Below are positions 22,557-34,075 of a stretch of DNA of 64,000 nt, one piece after another. Below the pieces are notes generated by a model that was not told the DNA's origin, did not search any database, and saw only the letters and a list, made by a program, of their open reading frames with translations. This DNA comes from Trichosporon coremiiforme (lineage: Eukaryota > Basidiomycota > Tremellomycetes > Trichosporonales > Trichosporonaceae), in NCBI GenBank assembly GCA_039545355.1, contig BCJJ01000025.1, positions 182,510 to 246,509 on the forward strand, read 5' to 3'. Position 1 is the first letter of the stretch. Each line of letters starts with the position of its first letter. The translations under genes and the position numbers were made by a program.

Positions 22557-24571
22557 ATGGGTCTCGCATCTAAGCTAGCAGCTGCCAATGCCGCGGGCGG
22601 CGCTCCCGGAGGAGCTCCTGCCGGTTACGGAGCCCCCGCCGGCGGCCAGTACGGTGCGCCCGCTGGTGCTCCTCCCCCTCCCGGCGGCGCCGGCCAGTAC
22701 GGCGCTCCTCCTCCTCCTGGGGGCCAGTACGGTGCTGCCCCCGGAGCCCCTCCTGTCCCTGGTCAGAGGTAAGTGTGTCTAACGGCATGCACACGGATGG
22801 ATGGGGGTGCGAACTACTCATATCGTGACGTCCGATGATGGAAGCGATGTTGGTCTGTTGCGCCATGACGATTTGCGGCGTAGCGAGGGCCGGCTGTTCG
22901 TGCATTCGCACTGGCCCTCTCATTAGATCGCATAGCGTCTAGGTCTTGCAACGTTGCCACTCGCTATCGACACATCGATCGACTAGCAAACCTTCAAGGC
23001 CGATTGACGATCTCCTCCCCACGTTTGCAGAGGTTTCTCAGTGAACAACGCAACTCTAAACCGTGTGCTTCGCCCATCGTCCCGAAGAGAGAACGATTGC
23101 TGATGTACTACTATAGGCCTGGACAGCAGGGTGGCCAGTACGGCCAGCAGCCCGGACAGCAGCAATACGGTGCTCCCGGCCAGCAGCAGGGCCAGTACGG
23201 CCAGCAGCAGCAGTACGGACAGCAGGGCCAGCAGGGCCAGCAGGGCCAGTACGGACAGCAGGGCCAGCGGCCCGGTCAGTATGGCCAGCCTGGTCAGCAG
23301 CCGTACGGCGCCCCGGGCCAACAGCCCGGCCAGTACGGCCAGCAGCAGAGCCAGTACGGTCAGCCTGGCCAGCAGCCTGGTCAGTACGGACAGCCTGGTC
23401 AGCAGCCCGGCGGCTTCGGCGCCGCCGGCGGTGCTCCCCCTCCTGGCGGCGGCCCTAGCGCTCAGGTCCTTCTCCAGCAGCTGCAGACTTGTGTCCAGGA
23501 CGTGAGTGACAGCGCTAGTACTTTTGGGCGATGCTAACATCCGTGCAGCAGAAGATCCAGGCCTTCTACCCGCCCGGCTCACTCGAGCAGGTCGCTCAGC
23601 GTGTCGCCGCTTCCGGTGCTCTCCCCAAGATTGCCCAGGAGTGGCGCATGCCCCTCGAGCTTGCCACTGAGCTCGTGAGTGCTCACTGAAACTGGTGTAC
23701 CAGTTGCCCGATAGATTGCTTCTAACCATCTACAGGTCAAGCTCGCGCTCTTCGACGTCATCCTTTACGTCGACGACTCTGGCTCGATGCAGTTCGAGGA
23801 GAACGGCGAGCGTATTGACGACCTGAAGCTGTGAGTTAACTGATTGCGCCTAGCAACTGACAAACAGCATCCTCAGCCGTGTCGCGTACGCGACTTCGCT
23901 GTTCGACCACGACGGTATCCAGGTTCGCTTCATGAACTCGAACGTGCAGGGTAACAACATCACGAACGAACAGCAGGCAATGCAGCTCCTGCAGCAGGTC
24001 AAGTTCTCTGGCCTGACGCCCCTCGGCACCAACCTCATGAACAAGGTCATCCAGCCTCTCGTGCTCAACCCCGCCCGCTCCGGCCAGCTCCAGAAGCCCG
24101 TCGTTATCATCACCATCACCGACGGTACCCCTGCTGGCGAGAACAAGGACGAGATCTTCAACGTCATCCTCCGCACCGACCACGAGCTCCGCAACTCGAG
24201 ATACGGTAGTGACGCTATCTCGTACCGTAAGTCTGCTGCAAGGCAACGCAGTCCGTGCTAGTGGCTTGAATGCCAGCTAGTGGCTTGAATACACCGGCGG
24301 TGAACCTGGACTGTGTTTTGTATGGCCCGATTGTTGTCGCTAACATTTCTCAGAGTTCGCCCAGGTTGGCAACGACCAGAAGGCGCAGGCCTTCCTCGAG
24401 ACTCTCGACAACCACCCGCAGGTTGGTAACCTCGTCGACTGCACGTCCAACTACGAGGCGGAGCAGGCCGAGATGATGCGCAAGTCGCGCATCGACTTGA
24501 CCCCCGAGCTCTGGCTTCTCAAGCTCCTCATGGGCCCCATCGACTCGTCCTACGACACCAAGGACGAGTAA
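22557..24571 (+). CDS. von Willebrand factor A domain protein with Gln/Gly/Tyr-rich N-terminus
   Basis: Six exons: 22557-22768, 23117-23501, 23549-23674, 23736-23830, 23868-24226 and 24354-24571; 464 aa. The introns are 348, 47, 61, 37 and 127 nt, and all phases fit. Residues 1-200 are low complexity: Gly/Ala/Pro, then repeated GQYGQQ/PGQQ units encoded at 23117-23420, prion-like in composition. A VWA domain starts near residue 242 (VKLALFDVILYVDDSGSMQF). The MIDAS pattern D254-x-S256-x-S258 is intact, and IITITDGTPAGE supplies the later metal-site region. A cytosolic scaffolding role is an inference; I know of no defined function for this fungal type. The third exon has a tandem GCAGCAG acceptor, which could add or drop one Gln. 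Confidence 0.85.
23117..23420 (+). repeat. Coding tandem repeat, GQYGQQ-type units
   Basis: Imperfect tandem repeats of about 15-18 nt encode Gly-Gln-Tyr-Gly-Gln-Gln and Pro-Gly-Gln-Gln-Tyr-Gly variants within exon 2 of the VWA gene. Such tracts commonly vary in length between strains and promote phase separation. Confidence 0.8.
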
Positions 24572-25476
24572 GCGTGTGTGTGAGCGCGGGCTTCGCTTGA
24601 GTGACTATGTGCTCCGGCGTGAGTTGCCTTGCGCCTTGTGGCGCTCCCTGTCCCCGTCTGCAGTGAAAAGAGTTTACAGTCAGTAGTTAGTATATTCCGG
24701 AGCCTTCCTCCGGTGTAGGTTAGTGCGGCTATGCAAAAGGATCAGACCCGCGCGCGAGCATGAGCGCGACCAGTGCAGCGAGCAAGGCAAGCAGAGTACG
24801 CTATGCGCGACCAAGCGAAAGAGCACGAAGCGACATCAATCCGAGGGGCATCCTTAGCGGATGGGGTTCAACTTCTCACGCAAAGGGTATAGCCAAACCC
24901 AATAGACAGAGCCAAACGACGATGCACGGTACAGCAACATGGTACGTCCAACTGTGTGAGTGATGAAGCGGGCTGAGCACGTCAGGCGAGGGAGCACAAC
25001 AAACATAGGAAGATGGATGTCATAACAGCACGCCGGCTCATAGAAGGGTATCGCGGAAGGGCTACCGAGCTGGTCACCGTGGCGCAACGAAGTCGTACAG
25101 GGGACTGGGCGAACAGCCCAGTGATCCAGAGAGGACCACAAAAACGAGCCAGCAAAAGAGCAGAACTGTGAATAGAGCGAGCGTAGGGGCACTTGAGCAT
25201 GCTCTGGGCGGCTTGCGACCGGCCGTTGTTCGCCATCTTATTCACTACGGCATGAGCGACGAAAAGCTGAGTACCGTCGCAGAAACACGATCTCCTTGTC
25301 TCCGCTCGCTGTTCCAAACAGTAACGAGGAGCGCAAAGCTATTGGGGAATCGCGAGCACGTTGTTCACGACAGCGTCCATGGCTCGGGCATCGCTGAAAC
25401 TCGCTAGCGAGCACCCTAGGGTGTTTCGGTTCCGACTGGAAGCACCTGGCGCACCTGGCGGACAGGGCACAGCAAG

Positions 25477-25496
25477 CGAGCTCACCGAGCCCCGCA
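25477..25496 (+). repeat. Dispersed 20-nt exact repeat, copy 1 of 2
   Basis: CGAGCTCACCGAGCCCCGCA occurs here and again at 25821-25840, 344 nt downstream in the same orientation. The surrounding sequence is not obviously duplicated. Confidence 0.7.
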
Positions 25497-25820
25497 TTCG
25501 TCTGGGGTCGTTAAGGAGCGGCAAAAGACGAGCGTTACCGCACTGGAGTCAGAGATTCGGCTGATGGACACCCTCGGTGCGGCGAGCGGTCAGCGGTCAG
25601 TGCAACGCAAGCTTTGAGACGTTCGCTTTTGTCTAGATATCCGCCGGGACGCAAGCGAGTGCCGGACCCGATTGCACATCAAGCCAAGAAAGCTTGCGGT
25701 TGAATGTAACAGTTGGCCGAGCTCGTTGTCCGGTGTGTCCGCGGTGCTATCCAGAACCCCGTGATCCCTTGAGGACGCACCGCATGCGCTCGAGTTCCGT
25801 CGGAACATAAAGACCGCGAT

Positions 25821-25840
25821 CGAGCTCACCGAGCCCCGCA
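25821..25840 (+). repeat. Dispersed 20-nt exact repeat, copy 2 of 2
   Basis: Identical to 25477-25496. It lies in the gene-poor region and is not explained by a coding domain. Confidence 0.7.
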
Positions 25841-27021
25841 CTGTCTCGTGGGGAGTGCGGGGCACAGCGGATAGACGCAGACACAGACGCAGAGACGCAG
25901 AAATACGACGGCGTCGCGCCAGTGAGTATCCTCGGACCCTCGTCCTCGACCGTCGATCCCTCGGTCTGAGCATTACCTGCCCACGCGCCCATGTGAAGCC
26001 AGTGCACAGCAAAACAGGCGCTGAGAGGCCGAAAAGCCTTAACGAGGTCACCGAGTTCCCTGCCGTCCATTGAGATAGCCTCATGCTGGATGTTTGGAAG
26101 ACAGGGATGAATGAGTGCCCTGCTCCCTGGGCTTCGTAAGCGAGGCGGGACACGCCGTCGCCGAAGCTGGTCCGTATTGCTCTGAGCCGAAAGCTTTGGT
26201 AACCGAGATCCCGAGACCCCAACACCCCGACACCTGGGGCGGGCCGTAGAGCGAGAGAGGAGCCGAGGAGCTAAGCAAGTCCGCCCTGTTCGGCTCAGAA
26301 AAGGTTCGGCGACAGAGGAAGCGCGGCGATAACTCTGCCATACCTGCGAAGCCGAACAGTTTCGACGTTGGCATCAGGCGCTCCGTTGTGCTGGCTCCAA
26401 GTTGCGGTATTCCAGTCCTTCGCTGCGGTTCTAGCCGCTGAGGACGAGCAGAAGGGTGAACCCAGAAAAGATGCTCGTCTGGTCGCGCCGAGCTCTCCCT
26501 GTCGTTAATTAGGACCATCCATAAGTCCTCGGTCATGGCTGTCGTGAGCTCTGTGATGGCGACTAGGCTTTTACGACCAGTCCCAAGCAGAGAATGGAGA
26601 TGGTGCGTACCCAGATATCGGCGTCTACATCTCGGTACGATAGTTCCTCGTCTCGTGACCTTTTGCGGGCTCCCTAGGTGCGGCTTCACGTCGCTTCCGA
26701 ACACGTGCAAGCTCGCCGAGCTACCCTTGCGAAGGGGCCTGCCCTTGCTATAGGTTGCGTTAAGTATGTTGCGTTTCATGACCGTGCCGCCATGCTGCGC
26801 TTTACGTCTGCGATGATTCTCCTGAGACCGCGAAAGATGCACCAGACCAGCGCCAGACCTGGAAGACGTCAGACGACGTCAAGAGTTCGAGACCGGAGTC
26901 GATCAGCACTCATGACAGAGTGAATGTTGCTCGGCGATATCGTGCCACGCGACAATCAACCGTCACCGAGTAATCAGTAAAAGTAGAAGGAGCTTTTGCA
27001 TCCCGTCGTCTGTCGTCGACC

Positions 27022-27054
27022 ACTGCGTGACTTACTGCGTGACTTACTGCGTGA
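27022..27054 (+). repeat. 12-nt tandem repeat, about 2.7 copies
   Basis: ACTGCGTGACTT is repeated head to tail nearly three times. Non-coding context. Confidence 0.8.
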
Positions 27055-27231
27055 CACCGGTCGCTCGGTGGAGAAACATTCAGCACGTCCGGCGGCGGAG
27101 CCACAGAACCACGAAGCCACGGAGCCACATGCCCCCACTCGTGCCGTCCACGCCGTCGCTGCGACTGATCACATGCCCACGGTTGGAGAGGCACGGTTGG
27201 GGCCCGCAGCCGCCGCAGAGATGTGTCAGGC

Positions 27232-27287
27232 TGCGGTCTGCGGTCTGCGGTCTGCGGTCTACGGTCTACGGTCTACGGTCTACGGTC
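27232..27287 (+). repeat. Heptamer minisatellite with two homogeneous blocks
   Basis: Four copies of TGCGGTC are followed by four copies of TACGGTC, with no interruption. The single G/A difference is confined to separate blocks. Confidence 0.9.
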
Positions 27288-28283
27288 TGCGCTGCTATTT
27301 TCCGCGCAGTTCTGAGGTTCCTGACGCAGATCGCAATCTCTGTCTGGGCAGATGCTGCGAGCGCAGCGGTGTGGCAGCAGCGCAGGTTTCTCACAATCTC
27401 GCAATCTCGCTGCTTCCCTGTCCTTCGTCTACTGCGGACGCATGACTGAGGCACGATTCAGAAGCGCCGCGGCATGAGGACATAGAGGGGGTTGACGGAT
27501 GCTGGAATCACACGAGGCACTCGAAAGAGGCACGTGGGACCTTGTTTCTACGCACTCGGTCCACGGACGACGGACGCGAATTGTACGCGGTGCGATTCCG
27601 CGACAACTTCAATCGAAGGAACTGTACGTACAAAGGAATAGAGGCACGCAGGAACTAGGGTCGTGTCTAGGAATATCGGTGTGGGGCACGTCGCCCGTCG
27701 TGTTCTATCGACGCTTTAGGATCGACGGCAGTGGAGCCGCGCGGGGTGAAACGTCGTTCCAGACACTCGCCTCGACGTCAAGACCGACAGCACCAAACGG
27801 CCTGCTCATCTATAGACGGAGCACTATTGAGAGGAGGGTGGGGAATAGGGCACCTCGAAAGTCTGAAGCGAGGAGCGATACGCGACAGCCCCCGCTGGAA
27901 CAGGATCATTAATTAAGCATACTTCTCGCTGATATGCGTCGTCCGTGTCTGGATCTGTCTGGATCTGAGCGCGCATGCGACGCGTCGCAACCGCTTCTCA
28001 TACTCACTGCGTCGCACGTGTGCTCGTTTGCAGAGAGGAGGGCGCTCGCTTCCTCCTGCTAGATGGTCGGGAACAGGAACCGCTTGCAGAGTACCCTCGT
28101 CTCGGTCGTGATCTCGGTGCACCACTTCGCGGACGAGATACCCCGCCTTCCGTGCACCACTGTGCACTGCATCACTGCGCTGCAGCGCGTGCAGTAAGCC
28201 GTCACCCCGTCTCCACCTCCCACCACTGAGTCTGCATTGAATGATCGTCACTGAGACACGGGCCACTGGTCTCAAGACGACCT

Positions 28284-28303
28284 AGACCCCCGTTTCGGGG
28301 TCT
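28284..28303. other. Perfect 7-bp GC-rich hairpin
   Basis: AGACCCC and GGGGTCT are separated by CGTTTC, giving a perfect stem with a 6-nt loop. There is no adjacent T-run or coding gene, so no terminator role is implied. It could be a chance structure. Confidence 0.35.
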
Positions 28304-31300
28304 CTGATGAACGAGATCCGGTCCGCACCTCCGGAACACTCCGTGGACCCCTTTTCCCACTGTCGGCTCCGCACCAACCCCGTTCCAAGAGATCACTCCG
28401 GTTCCAGTGCATCTCTTGGCTGCGTACTCGAAGGTGTGCGAGCTGTACTCACGTTCGCGCGTTCTCGCACGTGAAAGACACAGGGTGAGCGGTATGCCGG
28501 CATCCGGCGGCTACTTGCACCTGCAATGGGGTGCTTCCAATGGGCTCGGATCTTGCCTCTCATTGTCATGTTCCTAGCAGAACAAGTCTGTGGACCTTTG
28601 GAGCGTTCCAGAATACAGCGAAGTTGGGCGACGCAGGTGGGCGTAGCATTTGATGTGAAGGGTCGCAAGTGGCCCAGAGAATTTGTCGAACGGCATACTG
28701 GACGCCGTGCCAAGGAACGATCGAGGTTAGAGTGAGGCTGGTATCTGCCGATGTGCAACAGCAGGGAGAACCGGGACCTGACACCGACGCTGGAATCACG
28801 CAGACAGCCCTGTGCTCGTCAATGTCCTTACGTTTTTGCAACCTGACATCCTTGTTTCCCTGCGAGCTCGCTCCATTCCTGTCAGTCGTGAACGGTACAC
28901 GAATGTCACCGTTGAGCTCGCCAGACTCGCCGGTCGGCTTGACCAAACGTCGCTGACAGACTCCTCTTCGCTCCGCTTTGGCAGCGGCGACTTCTGATGC
29001 ATAGCGATTCGTGCCGAAGTCAGCGTCTGCTCCGAACGCCGCATATCGACGCCTAAGGGCGCGGAGTGCTTCTGCGCCGCACGCCGTGCTCGGCGCCAAG
29101 ACCTCCGGCATTCCAGCCCAGTGCCGGATGATGCGCCGGATGCACCAGGTACGCCGGGTGCGGGGGATGTTTTCGGCGTTCTCTGGTGCGAGCACGAGCG
29201 CAAGCATCGCGCCACGTCGTGCTTGACCAATGCACGGTGTTGTGGACTAGGGGTTGCACGAATGAGGGATCGACTCCCTCCCGCCACAGCGCAGGAAGGG
29301 ATCGACGGATCGTCCGGCGCGCCTCTTCGAAACCTGGTGGCCTGTCCGTGAGTTCCCGAACCCACCTGACGGAGTCCTGTCGTTCGGTGTTGCAGAACTG
29401 CAGAGGAGCAAACGTGTTTGTTTTCTGCATGGGTGCGACGAAGTCCAAGCCCGGCGGGCGTCTAGCACGTTTGCCTGAGATGTCTCGCCGCCATCCTGAA
29501 AGCCCTGGGCGATATGTCCGACGCGCGTTTCATATATCCGCTCTTGAGTCAGCAGGTTTGGGAGTGCTGAGGGTCTCGAGGGTCTTGAGGGTGGGTGGGT
29601 GAGGGTCCGGTGTCTCTCGCCGTCGTCGGGCGAATACAAACGTAAGGGCCTGCTTCCCCATCCCCGCACTTTGCAATGCCGGGCCTGCCGGCCGCGAAAA
29701 TAGTAACAGCCCGGTGACTGCTTTTCGGGATCCTTGACTCTGCCCGAAGACCTTGCCATTCTCGAATTTCGAAGCCTGGCCTGAAGCATAACCCATGGGT
29801 ACGGGCAAGTCGGCGAAACGCTCTCCGGAGCTTCAATCACGAGACGTGCGCATAGTAAAAGTTCGGTGTCTGCTCAACGGAACAAGGAGGGGGTGGAAGG
29901 GAACGAAGGTCCAGAAAGGTCGAAAAGTAATTCTGTCATTGAGCCCCAGAAGAATTCGCAGAACCCAAAGTCGTTCAGCGTCCATTGGGCGTGCGAACGC
30001 GTTGACTTTGACTGCCTCAATTTGCATGCAAACTTTTGGAAGGGATTTCGGTGAGCAAGGCAAAAGGATATATGGATGTAGAAAGCAGACACAGCGGAGA
30101 TCATGCGGGGTAATATGCGTCCAGCTTCCCGCCCGACGCCACGGCCGCCACCGGGATTGACGCCGCCCTGTGGCTTGCTATTTCTCTTCTGATCAAGCTC
30201 GAGGGGACCTGCGCCGTGGCGAGCGCGGCGGGGGTCTGAGCAAAGCCTCGGCGGCGGCGCATGCAGCTCGTTGGCTGCTGAACCAGACGCCAAGCCGCCG
30301 ATAAGATTCGCCGCCCTTTTGCCACTACCTCCGCCATCGTACCTCCGTACCTTCTTCTCAAGCTCGTGGCTGACTTCTGGATGTGTCGGGCTGACATGGA
30401 TGGATATTGTGGATATGTGCGGTCCCGATGGGGATCCGTGTGCGACAGGCGTATTGGGCACAATGCTGTCTCGAACCCAGATCCGATCCTGCGATCTAGG
30501 CGAGGGCGCAGACGGCAGCATGTGATGCATCCGCGCTTCATGCAAAGATAAGACCGAGGACGTGCGACAATGAAATGCATGCCCCACTCGCCACAAGCAG
30601 CTAGCTATAAAGCATGTGATGCCGCGGTATGGACGGCATGAACTGCTGAAGTGGGCTAGACTTTGGGGCCACTTCGCATGTTCCGAACCCCGCGAGATGG
30701 CGAGATTAAGGAGTGGCGATCCCAGGATTCAAAAGTGGATTTACGACTTCCGCCTTTCCGCTTCGCTGTCGACGCCGGTACCGTCAGATGCCGTTCCCAA
30801 ATGCCAGTGTCGAGCTCCCCTGCCGGATGTCAGATTTCCGTAGCAGGCAGCGGGGCCCGTCGTAGGATGGCCAGTCCCCCTCCCGTTTACGGTCCTGTGA
30901 TGGGCACTGATAAGGGTTCCCAAGAGCCCACTCAAGTTCATGGCACATGGCACATGGCATGGTGTCGCTGGACTGACGGCCGAGTGTCAGGCTGGTCAGG
31001 CTGCCAAGCTCAGCGCCGTGTCAAGCGCGGGTCACTTGGCCCATTAGCATCCCTTTGCATGCCGGGGTTACTACCGTCAAGGTGTCTAAAATTGATAAGT
31101 TTCCGTGTCCGTTCCTCTGTCGCGAAGCTAGAGGTGAGATGCGTCGCCGCTTGCTCTCTGCGGCATGGCATGCTGCGCCGCGTGTGAGCGGATGTGAGCG
31201 GGTGATCATGTGCATGTGCATTTCCATTTCCACGATCCTCCGAAGCGCAGCGGTGCAGCGGGGCAGCGTACATCCTCTTGGCGCTCGAGGGCTCACGGCT

Positions 31301-31590
31301 TGGCTCGGACGGTGTGGCTGCAGGGGTTCGGCGCCACCACGCCCCCCATATGGACCATGCGTCCAACAGCCAGGATGAAGAGGCCAACGACTCCCTTAAG
31401 GTGCGCCAGGGGCTGCCAAAATGAAAAGCGGAATCCCATGCTCAACAAACAATCCGCCCGCCCAAAGCGAAAAGCCTCTGCTCTGGTTCCTTGGAGAGTA
31501 AGCCCGAAAGACAGGGCAGGGACGCCCTTAATATGCCTGTGCCTGAGTGCCCCTGTGCGATCCTCACTCAGGACTGTCTACCGCTACCAG

Positions 31591-31617
31591 CTGCTGCTGC
31601 TGCTGCTGCTGCTGCTG
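31591..31617 (+). repeat. (CTG)9 trinucleotide repeat in non-coding sequence
   Basis: Nine uninterrupted CTG units. No supported gene overlaps it, so it is not an obvious poly-Gln or poly-Leu codon run. The flanks TACCAG and TTAGGC are unique. Confidence 0.9.
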
Positions 31618-34075
31618 TTAGGCAACCAGACCGTCCCCCCTGTCTGCCCATCGCTGCTCGAGCATGCAAAGATGTTGTCCGTCGCTCGTGACTCGTCCGT
31701 ACGTCCGTGTGGCAGACCGCTGCTTACATATGACACAGGCGACGGGCGATTCCACTCGCCGGAGTAGACCCTCAGATACACATGCACGGACCTCTGTCGG
31801 TGGTTCCACTCGACCACAGCGGCCTGGCCGAGATCGCTGGCAGGAGGGGAAGCATGTCAGCATACTCCAATGTCCATGCCAAGTGATGTTCATGGTCCGG
31901 ACGCTGACACTGGCAGCGACACTGGCCCCTGGACCACACCACGGGCTGGTATCGCGGACATCATGGCTCACGAGTGGTGTATCAGCACGCAAGCTATGCG
32001 AGGCGCTTCTGCCAGCATGATGCACCCCCTTGTTTCTGCTTCATCGTTAAACGGCCGCCACTCGATTATTGTGTTCTCGGCGCCAATCGACAGTCTCAAA
32101 CTCTGCTACGCGACGGATCTCGTCGCTACGCGCACCAATCGTACCCCTCGTATCTGCGTGCCCACCCAAACAGCCCACCCCAGACGGCAGTGACAGCCAA
32201 CGAACACCTCGCTTAGCGAAAACGAGGAATTTGATCGTCGACCAGTCCCAGCTGTCTTGTGGAAAGCGAATGAGGCGCAGACGTCCCACAGCATTGGTCC
32301 GCCATCGCTGTCCGTACATCCGTCTGCATCAGCCACTCAGCGCCTCCTACATTAACGTCCTGTCCGTTGATCCGTTGGCTTCCCGCTGTCGGCCGTAAAC
32401 CAAGAACGTGCTCGGTCGGTGCAGTGTCCGATGCGAACATCCGACGCCAGTGTCCGAATCCGATTGCTGCAGGTGCACCATCAGAGATTGATCTCGTTTA
32501 GCGCGCGCCCTGCATACCGTGACCCACGCGTAGCACGCTCCGCTTACCGGCCATTTACTGTTCTTCTGCCGCTCATCTATCAGCCAAGCGCAGCCGCGAG
32601 CCTCCCGTCCGCCCTGTAGCCAAGCGACACTAGCGAGCGAAGGGCGGCTATCCATCGGCGTACCGCATACCGGCGTACTGGCCCACCACGCAGCACCATC
32701 TCACGCCAGCGACCAAGTCGCCGGCCGCCGCTTCACAGCTTCACAGCAGACGACGCAAGCAGCGCAAGCACCCTCGGACGCAGATCCGCAACGCACCGCA
32801 GCCACCAGCCGCACGCCAGTTCCATTTCCGAACCCCCGTTTCTAAACTCGTCCTGCGTCGTTTCGCGCCCACCCTGTCCTCGGTAGAGCTCGGCATCGAC
32901 CGATCGATACCGGTACCCTCGGACAACACACACCGCGACCGCGACTGTGTATGCGTGAACCCCATTGCATCTCGTTGCACATGCAGCGCAGTCTGAGCAC
33001 GCATACCGTTGGGCTGGACCATCGCCGACCTAGTCGCTTGTAAACCGACCCGTCGGTAGAAGCAGATCCACATACGGCGACTGTGTCTCTCAGAGCAATC
33101 AGTGTCACGTTGAACCCTCTGCTCGCAACGCGGGACCGAAGGATCCGTCGGAAGCAACCGTGATTGAGATCGAGTACGCAAGCGCGCCACTTTGCTGCGC
33201 TGGCTGTGCTTCGAGTGTTGCGTGTTTCCAGTCCAGAGTTTCGAGCCCGGTCTGGGTCTCGTCTCGCATATTTCTGGCTCGTTTCGTTTCGTTTTGGTTC
33301 GTTTCGTTGTGCCCCGCTCGTGCCCTGCCCTACGCGCCCTACGGTCTCGTCTGGACCAACACCTGCACACTGCACGTTGCATACTACACGCCCCCGAAGC
33401 ATTTCTAATTTCGTCGCATCCCTCTTGCCCCTCGACCCCTCGACCCCTCGAGCTGTCGGCAACACCTGTCCGCCGCCCCGACGTGACCGACCTCCCGACC
33501 GAGGATCTGCCCCTGCTCACTGGACAGAGAGGCGTGCCTCGGCGCCCGGGTTGCTGTGTTTCCGACGAGTTGCGCTGCCTTGTTCGCCGCCGCGTTATCC
33601 GTTGCTCGCCTGTGGTTCGCCGGGAGCTTGATCTGCAGATCAAACGCAATATTAGGAGTTTCCTGACGTGGTGGACGATTTCGCGAATTGGCAAGCGAAT
33701 AGAATACGGTGGCTGCATAGATTGATTTCTTGGACGCTTGGACGCTTGGATGGTGCGGTACGCAATCCAACTGCAGGCAGCTGTAGGCAACTGTAGGCAA
33801 AGGGCGATCGCCTGATCAACAGAGCTTGTGCTGGCGCTTGCTGGGCTGGCTGGTGGGCGCAGAGCTGCGGGCTCTGTGCAGACGCTCGCCGCCGCGAGCC
33901 AGACCCACGTCCCCCCCCCCCGGGCCCCCCTTGTTCTTGTCCTTGTCTGTCCGATCCCCCGTACCTAGCGTACCTCGCGTACCTCTCTGTACCTCAGCCT
34001 TCAGGTTTGGCATAGGCACACTTGGACGCACTTGGACACACTTGAGTGACCCTGAAAGACTCAGCGACCCTGGAT

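Larger units (their letters stand above)
24572..34075. other. Gene-poor region of about 9.5 kb
   Basis: No protein gene can be supported here on either strand. The longest open frames (for example 26081-26842 and 32741-33790, minus) have Arg/Ser-rich composition, no family resemblance and no splice partners, and the second lacks an ATG at its start. I see no tRNA, 5S or snRNA core sequences. The region holds minisatellites (27022-27054, 27232-27287), a (CTG)9 tract (31591-31617), a repeated 20-mer (25477, 25821) and a short GC hairpin (28284-28303). It might be a relic of mobile elements, a lncRNA territory or a centromere-like region; the sequence alone does not decide. Confidence 0.5.

Noticed and set aside
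26081..26842. 253-codon minus-strand frame in the gene-poor region
   Set aside because: Starts with an ATG, but codon use lacks the GC3 bias of real genes here and no family is recognisable. Kept out pending transcript evidence.
28284..28303. GC hairpin as a transcription terminator or tRNA arm
   Set aside because: No T-run and no cloverleaf around it; fungal Pol II terminators do not use such hairpins.
32741..33790. 349-codon open frame on the minus strand in the gene-poor region
   Set aside because: No ATG at its start, Arg/Ser/Gln composition typical of out-of-frame GC-rich DNA, no domain or splice partner.
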